Shown here one piece after another: positions 6,719 through 13,777 of a stretch of DNA of 15,604 nucleotides; the stretch's first letter is position 1; each line of letters opens with the position of its first letter. Below the pieces are notes generated by a model. It had not been told where the DNA came from. It saw nothing but the letters and a program-made list of their open reading frames with translations, and searched no databases. The translations under genes were made by a program, and so were the position numbers. This stretch comes from CAZPEV01 sp964585635 (lineage in GTDB: Bacteria; Zixibacteria; MSB-5A5; GN15; JAAZOE01). The stretch lies in the NCBI GenBank assembly GCA_964585635.1, contig CAZPEV010000067.1, forward strand, positions 1 to 15,604, given 5' to 3'.

Positions 6719-9173
6719 ATGGGGTATGATATGCAAAAGCGCTATTCGTCATACGTGCTGTTTTTATTGATCAGCGTCCTGGTGGCCGCTCTTTATCTGG
6801 GCGACTTCACCGGCCTGAAAAAGGTACAGTGGTCAATGGACGACCTCATGTATTCTTTTCGCGGTGAGCGAACATCGGCCGGCGATATTGTCCTGGTCAA
6901 CATCGATGACGCTTCGGTGCGCCAAGTCGGACCCTGGCCCTGGTCCTACGCCGTCCTGGCCGATCTGATCGCCACCTGCGATACCGCCCGTCCCAAAGCC
7001 ATCCTGGTCAATCTCGACTTGGCCTCGCGGGTATCGGAAGATACCTCCGGCAACACCGCCATATTGGCCAACCAGGTTTCCTGGGCGGATAACATCGTCC
7101 TGACGTATGACGTAATGCTGGCCGAGTATTCGCATCAACGATTGTCCAAACCGGAGTTCCTGTTCAAAAGCTCGATCCAGACCGACGCCGACCTGGGCAT
7201 CCTGGAGGAAAACGCCGCCCTGAACATTCGCAAACCGTTTCTCCCCTCCGGCCTGATCTGCCGCTATACCGACGGCCTGGGGTTCACCTACTTCGAGCCG
7301 GATAGCGATCGCCGAGCTCGCTGGGTCCCCCTCGTCGCCAATTATGACGGCTTCTATTATCCTTCCGCGCCGCTGTTGGCCGCCGCCTTCTATTTGGGAC
7401 TGAAGCCGGCCGACGTCAGCATTAAGGGCGGCCAGTCGATCAGGGTCGGGCCGCACGTTATTCCGACCGATCGTTGCGGCCGGATGTTCGTGAATTATAG
7501 CGACCCGGGCCAGACCTTTTCGCAGTACAGCGCGGCCGACATCCTCCGCGAAAAAATCAACCTCGCCAACCTTAAGGGTCGGCTCGTCATCATCGGCCTG
7601 ACCGCGGGATTCGAAGGCGAAACGTTCGCCACACCGGTCGCCGCCCGTATGTCCCGGTCCGAGTTGTTCGCCAACGTCATCGAAAACATCATCCATAATA
7701 ACTTCGTCCGGCAACTCGACCTCTCGGTCGGCCTGAACCTGCTCATACTCTTCGGGGTCGGCGTCTTTTGCGCGGTGATTCTGCCCCGGGTCTCTCTGCT
7801 GTATCGAATGATTGTCCTGATAGTCTGTCTCTTCATTCTGGGCAATCTTAGCGTCATCCTCTTCACCTCGTACAACCTCCAGGTCAGGTCATTATATCTG
7901 GGACTGGAGTTTATCCTGTTCATGCTGGTCTGCCCCCTTCTCGATGAATCACAGGTGGGACAGAAATTCAACCTGCGCACGGCGCTGTCGCTGAAACCGA
8001 AAGCCTCGTCGACCACCACCCCGGCCTTTAGAGCCGAAGGAAGCGGTGCGGCTCCTGTCCGTCATCTGTCGGACCTACCCGAGACCCTTACAGCCGAGGG
8101 CCGGGAGACCGACTCGGCCACCGCCGCGGCCGGCTATGATGAAACCGTTTCGACCGGATCCCGGAAACCGAGCCGGCTCAAAACCGCCGAACCGGTCGCG
8201 AACATGCCGACGGCCGCTTTTCAGGAACCGTCTCCCCGCACCATAACTCCGCCGGAAGCAGAAGCCGGCCTCGATTTGCCGCTGCCTCCGCGACCGGCCC
8301 CCGCCGCCCTGAGCGACTCCGACCGGATATCGCACCTGGGCCGGTACCAAGTGGTTGATATCCTGGGCAAGGGCGCCATGGGAACGGTCTTCAAGGGGGT
8401 CGATCCGGCCATCAACCGACCGGTGGCGCTGAAGACGATTCGCCTCGACTTCGTGAGCGACCAGGCCGAGATGGCGGAACTCCGCGATCGCCTCTTCCGC
8501 GAAGCGCAGGCGGCCGGCAAGTTGTCGCACCCCAATATCGTCACCATCTACGACGTCGGGACGGAGGGCGACCTGCAATACATTGCCATGGAATATCTGG
8601 AAGGCCAGACGCTCGACCGGCTCATCAAGAAGCAGGTGCGCTTTTCGTACAAGATCATCGCCGGCATCGTCAGCCAGATATGCCAGGGATTGGAATACGC
8701 CCACGATCAGGGAATCGTCCACCGGGACATTAAGCCGGCCAATATCATGGTGCTGTCCGACTATTCGATCAAGGTGATGGATTTCGGCATCGCCCGGGTC
8801 GACTCGTCGTCGATGACCCGAACCGGCATCGCCATGGGCACGCCCAACTATATCGCGCCGGAGCTTTTGCAGGGCAAAGTCGTCGACCGCCGCTGCGACA
8901 TCTTCTCGCTGGGGGTCGTTATCTACGAATTATTGACCGGCCGGCGGCCGTTCAAGGGGGAGAACCTCACCTCGCTGATTTACAGCATCATCAACGATGA
9001 TCCGCCGGCGCCCTCGTCCATCAATGAGACCCTGCCCTTGAATTTTTACCATATACTGNNNNNNNNNNCTTAAGAAGAATCCGCTGGACCGGTATCAGAA
9101 AGCGTCGGAAATCAGAATGGCGGTGGCCGATTTCGTCGATTCCTTCGGGGCGGCCAAGAAGATGACCATCTGA
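6719..9173 (+). CDS. CHASE2-domain transmembrane Ser/Thr protein kinase (interrupted by an assembly gap)
   Basis: The N-terminal membrane helix is at residues 11-28, followed by an extracytoplasmic CHASE2 sensor (about 33-330) with IVLVNIDDASVRQVGPWPWS. Three membrane helices lie at about 336-357, 363-384 and 390-408. A 130-residue Ser/Thr/Pro-rich linker then leads to a Hanks-type kinase (about 541 to the end). Kinase motifs are complete: GKGAMG (550-555), VALK (Lys572), HRDIKPAN (668-675), DFG (688-690), activation-loop Thr700 and Thr702, GTPNYIAPE (707-715) and DIFSLG (727-732). The frame is open to 9058. After the N run it resumes as LKKNPLDRYQ and ends with TGA at 9171-9173, out of phase by one, so the gap is not truly ten bases. 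I chose ATG 6719, four bases after the phosphoesterase stop; GTG 6704 (11-base overlap) and ATG 6731 are alternatives. It has no PASTA or other C-terminal domain. The CHASE2 ligand is unknown. The upstream FHA protein is a likely partner. Confidence 0.92.
9059..9068. other. Assembly gap (10 N) inside the kinase C-lobe
   Basis: The kinase reads ...FYHIL before the gap and LKKNPLDRYQ after it, but in different frames. In related kinases the spacing between these two elements is three residues (I-V-L-K-A-L-A-K-D-P pattern), so about nine bases are missing. Ten is a placeholder, and the gene is probably intact. Confidence 0.85.
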
Positions 9174-9175
9174 CC

Positions 9176-9209
9176 GAAAAATAGCGGGGAGCCAAAACCG
9201 GCTCCCCGC
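9176..9209 (-). terminator. Terminator for the tatA operon (minus strand), possibly bidirectional
   Basis: A perfect 10-base-pair stem, GCGGGGAGCC (9184-9193) with GGCTCCCCGC (9200-9209), encloses a six-base loop. Read on the minus strand it is followed by TATTTTT (9183-9177), giving a good intrinsic terminator about 40 bases past the stop of the 9248-9706 gene. On the plus strand it lies ten bases after the kinase stop but lacks a T-tract. Confidence 0.75.
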
Positions 9210-9226
9210 CGCAAATCGAAGCGCCG

Positions 9227-9246
9227 GCCGCCTACGGGCGGCTTTT
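9227..9246 (+). terminator. Terminator for the FHA-kinase operon (plus strand)
   Basis: GCCGCC (9227-9232) pairs with GGCGGC (9237-9242) around a TACG loop, a very stable tetraloop type, and TTTT (9243-9246) follows. It ends the plus-strand signalling operon just before the convergent gene's stop codon at 9248. The short T-tract makes it moderate in strength. Confidence 0.6.
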
Positions 9247-9247
9247 C

Positions 9248-9706
9248 CTACCCCTGCTGGCCGTCTTTCTGCGGGGGATTAATGATCTCTTCGGCCAGCG
9301 ACAAGGCCACCCCCGACAACATCACTTCCACCCCCAGCTTGGTGAAATCGGAGGAGATCAGCGACCGGTCCAGCCCGGCATAGAGCGAGCAACCCGCCCC
9401 CTGCTCGATGACGAGGCCCGATAAGGTCCCGTTGGTTTCGGCGACAAAGGTGACCTCGCCCAGCTCGTCGGAACAAACGTAGCCGGAACAATTATGCAGT
9501 TGCAAATGGGCGCTGGCGGTGTAAACCACGACCAACATCCCCTCCTTATGGCCCAGGAGTATCCTGGGAAAGATCTCCAGGGTCAACAGGCGCCGTTCCT
9601 CACGATTCTCCAAGCGAATGCGGTAATGATCATTATGAAAGGTATACGCGCCGGCCTGCAAAACCGCCACGACCCGCGCCGCATCGTCATCGCCAAAGGT
9701 GATCAT
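9248..9706 (-). CDS. Conserved-looking hypothetical protein, translationally coupled to tatA
   Basis: I do not recognise this 152-residue protein. It has no signal peptide and no membrane segment. The middle (about residues 21-110) alternates short hydrophobic and charged stretches in a pattern that suggests a beta-rich fold, and the C-terminal part has a likely helix (SGVALSLAEEII) and a polar tail. Three cysteines are present, two of them as CSGYVC (73-78) and one at 106 (GAGCSLY). Its ATG (9704-9706) overlaps the tatA stop as ATGA, with no separate strong ribosome binding site, so it is probably made in step with TatA. Two facts argue that it is real: coding-like composition across the whole frame and a terminator about 40 bases downstream. 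Position suggests a role linked to Tat or membrane functions, but nothing in the sequence proves this. Confidence 0.75.
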   Translation of the reverse strand: MITFGDDDAARVVAVLQAGAYTFHNDHYRIRLENREERRLLTLEIFPRILLGHKEGMLVVVYTASAHLQLHNCSGYVCSDELGEVTFVAETNGTLSGLVIEQGAGCSLYAGLDRSLISSDFTKLGVEVMLSGVALSLAEEIINPPQKDGQQG

Positions 9707-9903
9707 TGTTTGTCTTCCGGTTTTTTGTCGTCGGCCGGCTTGTCTTTGGTTATCTCATCCTGAGTGTCTTTGAGGGCCTTCTTGAATTCCCGAATGCCTC
9801 GTCCCAGCCCGGCCGCGATATCGGGAATTCGCTTGGCCCCGAAGAAAAGCAGGATCACCAAAAAGACCAGGAGCAGTTCCTGCATTCCAATGCCACTAAA
9901 CAT
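9703..9903 (-). CDS. tatA: Sec-independent translocase component TatA/TatE
   Basis: TatA forms the oligomeric channel element of the twin-arginine system, which exports folded proteins. This 66-residue protein has the family layout: a short periplasmic N-terminus, a membrane helix at about residues 8-20, the conserved Phe-Gly hinge (F21-G22), an amphipathic helix (AKRIPDIAAGLGRGIREFKK, 23-42) and a charged, Lys/Asp-rich tail. A Glu at residue 9 (MQEL) fits the usual polar residue near the start of the helix. ATG 9901-9903 has AAGGAG six bases upstream. It sits 25 bases after the DUF4321-like gene and overlaps the next gene by four bases. No tatC or tatB is in the window, so the rest of the translocase is elsewhere. 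TatA and TatE cannot be distinguished here. Confidence 0.93.
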   Translation of the reverse strand: MFSGIGMQELLLVFLVILLFFGAKRIPDIAAGLGRGIREFKKALKDTQDEITKDKPADDKKPEDKQ

Positions 9904-9928
9904 ATTCAGCTCCTTCGACCGGGTGGTC

Positions 9929-10195
9929 TTAGAGATACCACCAGCGGAAATAGACTATCACCAGTATTACGGTCAAAACCGACACAAAGTTGATTCTGAC
10001 CATCAATCCGAAAGTCAGGCTGATGGCATACAGGTCGATCCGGGTCGTATCCAGCCCGATCTGAATCGATTTGGAGAAGAGCGTTTTGGCCGCTCCCGGC
10101 GGCAGATACGTACCGATAATATCGCCGATTACACCGCCGACGACGGCCCCCAGAATCAGCGCCGTGACGATGAAAACGACTTCGCGCTTTTTCAC
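9929..10195 (-). CDS. DUF4321-like small membrane protein
   Basis: This 88-residue protein starts at GTG (10193-10195), with GGGAG six bases upstream. It has a basic N-terminus (KKRE), a Gly-rich first membrane helix (about 6-28, with a GAVVGGVIGDIIG pattern), a short middle segment with LPPG, and a second long hydrophobic segment (about 55-83) ending in aromatics. Size and layout fit the DUF4321 family as I remember it: short two-helix proteins of unknown function with a conserved N-terminal glycine pattern. It is the first gene behind the promoter at 10322-10350 and is followed by tatA, which suggests a small membrane-linked operon. The coding call is firm; the family name is from memory and less certain. 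Confidence 0.75.
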   Translation of the reverse strand: MKKREVVFIVTALILGAVVGGVIGDIIGTYLPPGAAKTLFSKSIQIGLDTTRIDLYAISLTFGLMVRINFVSVLTVILVIVYFRWWYL

Positions 10196-10321
10196 GCTTT
10201 TCTCCCGCTCTCGGTTTCACGCCGTCCCGTCGGCCGCCATCGACGCCGTTTCCCCGGAGTCTCCCGGAAATCGGCACGAACGCCGGCCGTTCTCTCTGGG
10301 ACTATCCAGCTCCGGGTGAAA

Positions 10322-10350
10322 AGTATACTATTTCTCAACCCCTTGGGCAA
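10322..10350 (-). promoter_or_regulatory. Sigma-70 type promoter for the DUF4321-tatA operon
   Basis: On the minus strand, TTGCCC (-35, 10350-10345) lies exactly 17 bases from TATACT (-10, 10327-10322). The predicted start near 10315 leaves a leader of about 120 bases before the GTG at 10195. The leader contains an imperfect hairpin around 10249-10270 (TTTCC with GGAAA ends, inner CCGG/CCGG). The promoter separates this unit from pssA upstream. Confidence 0.65.
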
Positions 10351-10383
10351 TCGATATTTTGGGCGTCGGGCCGTTCCACCGAT

Positions 10384-10408
10384 GTGAGCGATGATCGCCG
10401 GCGCTCAC
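10384..10408 (-). other. Hairpin overlapping the pssA stop codon
   Basis: GTGAGCG (10384-10390) and CGCTCAC (10402-10408) form a seven-base-pair inverted repeat with an 11-base loop. It overlaps the TGA of pssA (10405-10407). There is no T-tract on either side, so it is at best a weak terminator or an mRNA 3' stabiliser. Confidence 0.35.
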
Positions 10409-11196
10409 TCTTCCGCGTCATCCTTGCGATAGCGGTCGGCGGCGCCCGGGGCGGGGTCATCATCGCCGCCATCCGGGTTGTCATGATCGTTGTGGCCGGT
10501 GGTCGCCAGTTTGATCATCCGCACCGATTCCTTGACGATCCCCGTGATCACGTAAAAGGCGAAAATCGGAAACATCAACAGGCGCGGGCGAATCAGCGCC
10601 GCCAGCGCCAGGACCACAACATAGAGGAATTTGACCCGATTCCGGCGCGTATTGAAATTGTCGGGCACGGCCTCATATTCGATCTGCGACACCATCAACG
10701 CCGAAAAGACAATCATCATCGATATCAGATACTCGCCGTACTCCACCGCTCCCCAAATGTTAAAACAGAAAATAACAAAGCTGGCCAAGGCCAGGCCGGC
10801 GGCCGGGACCGGCAGACCCAAAAAGTGCCGCTTCTCATCCGACGTCGCCAGCAGATTGAACCGAGCCAGACGATAGCCCGCGGCCGTGATATACACCATG
10901 CCGATGATCCAGCCCCACTTCCCCAGGGCGTTGAGCTTGAAAGAGTATACGAGAAAAGCCGGCGCCACGCCGAAGGAGATGAAGTCGGCCAAGGAGTCGA
11001 GTTCTTTGCCCAGCGCCGATGTCCCGCCCGAAAGGCGGGCGACCTTGCCGTCCAGGCCATCCAGAAAGCCGGCCAGGATAATAAGCCAGGCGGCATGGGT
11101 CGGTTCGCCCTCGGCGGCGGAAATCAACGATAAGAAGCCGCAGAAGATACTCCCGGCCGTGAAAATATTGGGGAAGATGGGACGATAGTTAGGCAT
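10405..11196 (-). CDS. pssA: CDP-diacylglycerol--serine O-phosphatidyltransferase
   Basis: PssA condenses CDP-diacylglycerol and L-serine into phosphatidylserine in the membrane. The CDP-alcohol phosphotransferase signature D-G-x2-A-R-x8-G-x3-D-x3-D is perfect at residues 49-71 (DGKVAR ... G63 ... D67 ... D71). The N-terminus (NYRPIFPNIFTAGSIFCGF) is the usual start of type II bacterial PssA. Several membrane helices follow, among them about 33-45, 93-110, 128-147 and 188-230. A hydrophilic, Asp-rich tail of about 30 residues (from about 234) extends beyond the catalytic core. The ATG (11194-11196) lies inside the end of psd, overlapping by eight bases, so the two are translationally linked. 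With Psd next to it the pair makes phosphatidylethanolamine. The stop is TGA within a small hairpin. Confidence 0.95.
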   Translation of the reverse strand: MPNYRPIFPNIFTAGSIFCGFLSLISAAEGEPTHAAWLIILAGFLDGLDGKVARLSGGTSALGKELDSLADFISFGVAPAFLVYSFKLNALGKWGWIIGMVYITAAGYRLARFNLLATSDEKRHFLGLPVPAAGLALASFVIFCFNIWGAVEYGEYLISMMIVFSALMVSQIEYEAVPDNFNTRRNRVKFLYVVVLALAALIRPRLLMFPIFAFYVITGIVKESVRMIKLATTGHNDHDNPDGGDDDPAPGAADRYRKDDAEE

Positions 11197-11839
11197 GCTC
11201 GACCAACCTTCCGATAATCGTCTCCCCGCCCCTGACGTGCTCGCCCGGCCTGACGACCGGGGCGAATGTATCGGGAAAGGTGATTTCCGTTCGCGAGCCG
11301 AACCGAATCAGGCCATATCGTTGGCCGGCCCCGACCGCCTCCTGCGGTTTCACCCGGCAGATAATCCGGCGCGCGATGATGCCGGCGATCTGGGCCACCC
11401 GAATCCGGCCCCGGCTTCCCTGAATGCCGATGTCGGTCCGCTCGTTGTCGGTCGACGCCTTATCCTTGAAGGCCGAGAAAAATTTGCCCGGACGATGGTG
11501 GACAAACTCGATCGTCCCCGCCGCCGGTATGCGGTTCACATGAACGTCAAAGACGGAAAGGAAGATGTCGACCCGCTTGGCGCGGCCGACATACTCGTCG
11601 GTAACGTCGACGATCTGCAGTACTCTGCCGTCTGCCGGACTCAACACAACCGATTCCTCCGAGGGAATCCGCCGAATCGGATTGCGGAAAAAGCCCAAGC
11701 AGGCCAAGGCCGACAGGATAAGAACGGCCCCCAGCAGGAGCAGCCATTCCCGCTGATGCAACGGATAAAGCCCGGCCAAAATCACACCGGGCACCAGCGG
11801 CCCGATGATGAAGGGATATCCCTCACTGGCGATTCTCAT
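11189..11839 (-). CDS. psd: Phosphatidylserine decarboxylase proenzyme, short type
   Basis: Psd decarboxylates phosphatidylserine to phosphatidylethanolamine and cleaves itself to form a pyruvoyl group. At 216 residues it is the short form, about 200-220 residues in many bacteria and archaea. Landmarks are two adjacent membrane helices (about 9-27 and 32-50), FFRNPIRRIP (50-59), SPADGRV (67-73), FLSVFDVHVNRIP (93-105) with His100, and RFGSRTEI (179-186), where Ser182 is the expected self-cleavage site of the Gly-Ser-Arg type. The start is ATG 11837-11839, overlapping the purB stop as ATGA and giving MRIASEGYPF, a typical N-terminus. A longer frame from 11899 would run into purB and is rejected. 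The end overlaps pssA by eight bases, so phospholipid synthesis is coupled to the purB operon. Confidence 0.94.
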   Translation of the reverse strand: MRIASEGYPFIIGPLVPGVILAGLYPLHQREWLLLLGAVLILSALACLGFFRNPIRRIPSEESVVLSPADGRVLQIVDVTDEYVGRAKRVDIFLSVFDVHVNRIPAAGTIEFVHHRPGKFFSAFKDKASTDNERTDIGIQGSRGRIRVAQIAGIIARRIICRVKPQEAVGAGQRYGLIRFGSRTEITFPDTFAPVVRPGEHVRGGETIIGRLVEHA

Positions 11840-13128
11840 CGAAACACCCGGGCAAAGATCTTGGCGACGTTGCGTAAATAGTAGTCGAGGGTGAAGCAAT
11901 CCTTGATTTCGGCCAAGGACAGAAGCGCCCTGATGCGGTGATCGGACTGCACCAGATCGATAAACCGCCCCTCGCCGCGGTGCGCCTTCAGGGCGTTTTC
12001 CTGCACCATGGCATAGGCCGCCTCGCGGCTGCCGGCCGGTCCCGCCAGCTTCAACAACAGGCGCTGTGAGAACACCAGGCCGCCCGTCAGGTAGATGTTG
12101 TCGTGCATCCGTTTTCGGTTCACGACCAGCTTGTCCAGGATGGCGATGAATTTCTGGAGGACATAATCGAGCAGGATACAGCTATCGGGAATGATGACCC
12201 GTTCCACCGAGCTATGGGTAATATCTCGTTCATGCCAGAGGCAGATGTTTTCCATCGCCGCCAGGGCGTTGCCCCGCATGACCCGGGCCAGACCGGCCAC
12301 CCGCTCGGCCGTGATCGGGTTTTGCTTGTGGGGCATGGCCGATGATCCCTTCTGCCCCTTGGCAAACCCCTCCTGCAGTTCGCCGATCTCGGTGCGCTGC
12401 AGGTTGCGGATCTCGGTGGCAAATTTCTCCAGCGACGACGCCACCAGGGCCAGCGAGGTCAAAAACGCCGCGTGCCGGTCGCGCTGGACGATTTGGGTTG
12501 AAACCGCCGCCGGTTTCAGCTTCAATCGCCGGCAAACTTTCTCTTCAATGATGGGATCCAGGTTGGCGAAATTGCCGACCGCGCCGGAGATCTTGCCGAC
12601 GGCGACTTCATCCGCCGCCGCCAAGAATCGCCGCCGTCCCCGGTCCAGCTCCGTATACCAGACCGCGAACTTGAGCCCCAAAGTGGTCGGTTCGGCGAAG
12701 ACCCCGTGCGTTCGCCCCATCATCGGCGTCAGGCGGTGGCGACGCGCCAGGGCTCGAATCATCGACAGCGCCCGAACCAGTTTCCGGTCGATCAGCGCCG
12801 CCGCCTGCTTCAGTTGCAACGCCAAGGCCGTATCCAGCACGTCGGAGGAGGTCAGTCCGAAATGGATATATTTGGCCTCGGGGCCGACATGTTCGGCTAC
12901 CGAGGTCAGAAAGGCGATGACATCGTGATTGACCTCAGCTTCGATCCGGGCGATCCGTTTCGGGTTGAAGGCCGCCTTCTTCTCGATCACCCGCAGCGCC
13001 TTGGCCGGAATCGTTCCCCGTTCGGCCAGCGCCCGGCAGACGGCCAATTCCACCTCCAGCCAGGTTTGGAATTTGCTTTCGTCGGTCCAGATCGCCCCCA
13101 TTTCGGGCAGCGTATAGCGTGCGATCAT
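11836..13128 (-). CDS. purB: Adenylosuccinate lyase
   Basis: PurB catalyses two steps of purine synthesis: cleavage of SAICAR to AICAR, and of adenylosuccinate to AMP, each releasing fumarate. The protein (430 residues, normal for the short bacterial form) has all three fumarase-superfamily signatures: TSSDVLDT (93-100), GRTHG (138-142) with the general-acid His141, and GSSAMPHKQNP (261-271) with the catalytic Ser in the flexible loop. His68 in EVNHDV matches the known active-site histidine of the Bacillus enzyme, and the numbering agrees without gaps. The start MIARYTLPEMGAIW is canonical; AAGGGA lies four bases upstream inside the end of the transaldolase gene, whose TAA is one base away. 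The TGA stop overlaps psd by four bases. Confidence 0.97.
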   Translation of the reverse strand: MIARYTLPEMGAIWTDESKFQTWLEVELAVCRALAERGTIPAKALRVIEKKAAFNPKRIARIEAEVNHDVIAFLTSVAEHVGPEAKYIHFGLTSSDVLDTALALQLKQAAALIDRKLVRALSMIRALARRHRLTPMMGRTHGVFAEPTTLGLKFAVWYTELDRGRRRFLAAADEVAVGKISGAVGNFANLDPIIEEKVCRRLKLKPAAVSTQIVQRDRHAAFLTSLALVASSLEKFATEIRNLQRTEIGELQEGFAKGQKGSSAMPHKQNPITAERVAGLARVMRGNALAAMENICLWHERDITHSSVERVIIPDSCILLDYVLQKFIAILDKLVVNRKRMHDNIYLTGGLVFSQRLLLKLAGPAGSREAAYAMVQENALKAHRGEGRFIDLVQSDHRIRALLSLAEIKDCFTLDYYLRNVAKIFARVFR

Positions 13129-13129
13129 A

Positions 13130-13777
13130 TTATCCCTTGTTCACCTTTTCCCAGTCGGCCAGAAATTGCTTCAGGCCGATGTCGGTCAAAGGATGTTTGA
13201 TAAGCTGACTGATAACCTTGAACGGCATGGTGCAGACCTGCGCCCCCATCAGGGCCGCCTGGATGACATGCTGGGTGGTGCGAACGGAGGCCACCAGCAC
13301 CTCGGTCGCGTAGCCGTAGTTTTCATAGATCGTGACCAGTTGCCCCGCCAGCGCCATGCCGTCATGGCTGATATCGTCCAATCGCCCGACAAACGGCGAA
13401 GCGTAGGTGGCCCCGGCCTTGGCTACCAACAGCCCCTGCATCGGGTTGAACACCAGCGTGGCGTTGACCTGAATTCCCTCGCCGCTGAGCGCCTTGATCG
13501 CCTTCAGGCCTTCCAGAATGGTCGGAATCTTGACCGTGATGTTATCGGCGATCCGGGCCAGTTCTTTCCCCTCGCGGATCATCCCGGCGGCGTCGACGGC
13601 AACCACCTCGGCCGACACCGACCCCGGCACGATGGCACAGATTTCCTTGAGAATCTCCCGGTACGACCCCTTTTCCTTGGACATAAGGCTGGGATTGGTC
13701 GTGACCCCGTCCAAGACCCCCATGGCGGCCGCCTGCCGAATCTCTTCCAGGTTGGCGGTATCAATGAAAAACTTCAT
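13130..13777 (-). CDS. tal: Transaldolase, short (FSA/TalC-like) subfamily
   Basis: This 215-residue enzyme belongs to the short decameric subfamily that includes fructose-6-phosphate aldolase and the small transaldolases of the pentose phosphate pathway. Motifs are FIDTANL (4-10), GVTTNPSLM (24-32), the Schiff-base lysine in TVKIP (Lys83), ASPFVGRLDDIS (126-137) and ASVRTTQHV. At the two positions that separate the activities, E. coli FSA (recalled numbering) has Gln59 and Tyr131. Here the equivalents are Glu57 (VSAEVVA) and Phe129 (SPFVGR), the transaldolase pattern, so transaldolase is favoured over FSA. The start follows the truA TAG immediately, with AAGGAG lying inside truA. It is the middle gene of the ecfT-pssA operon. 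Its presence between tRNA modification and purine genes may reflect shared supply of pentose phosphate (inference). Confidence 0.93.
   Translation of the reverse strand: MKFFIDTANLEEIRQAAAMGVLDGVTTNPSLMSKEKGSYREILKEICAIVPGSVSAEVVAVDAAGMIREGKELARIADNITVKIPTILEGLKAIKALSGEGIQVNATLVFNPMQGLLVAKAGATYASPFVGRLDDISHDGMALAGQLVTIYENYGYATEVLVASVRTTQHVIQAALMGAQVCTMPFKVISQLIKHPLTDIGLKQFLADWEKVNKG

Noticed and set aside
5412..8722. Minus-strand open frames of 202-293 codons opposite the FHA, phosphoesterase and kinase genes
   Set aside because: These are shadows of well-supported plus-strand genes. None has recognisable motifs, and one even reads across the N gap.
11840..11899. Longer start for psd
   Set aside because: It lies inside the 3' end of purB and adds a non-homologous tail; the ATGA overlap start gives the normal N-terminus.
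13130..13777. Fructose-6-phosphate aldolase (fsa) instead of transaldolase
   Set aside because: The residues equivalent to FSA Gln59 and Tyr131 are Glu and Phe, the transaldolase pattern.
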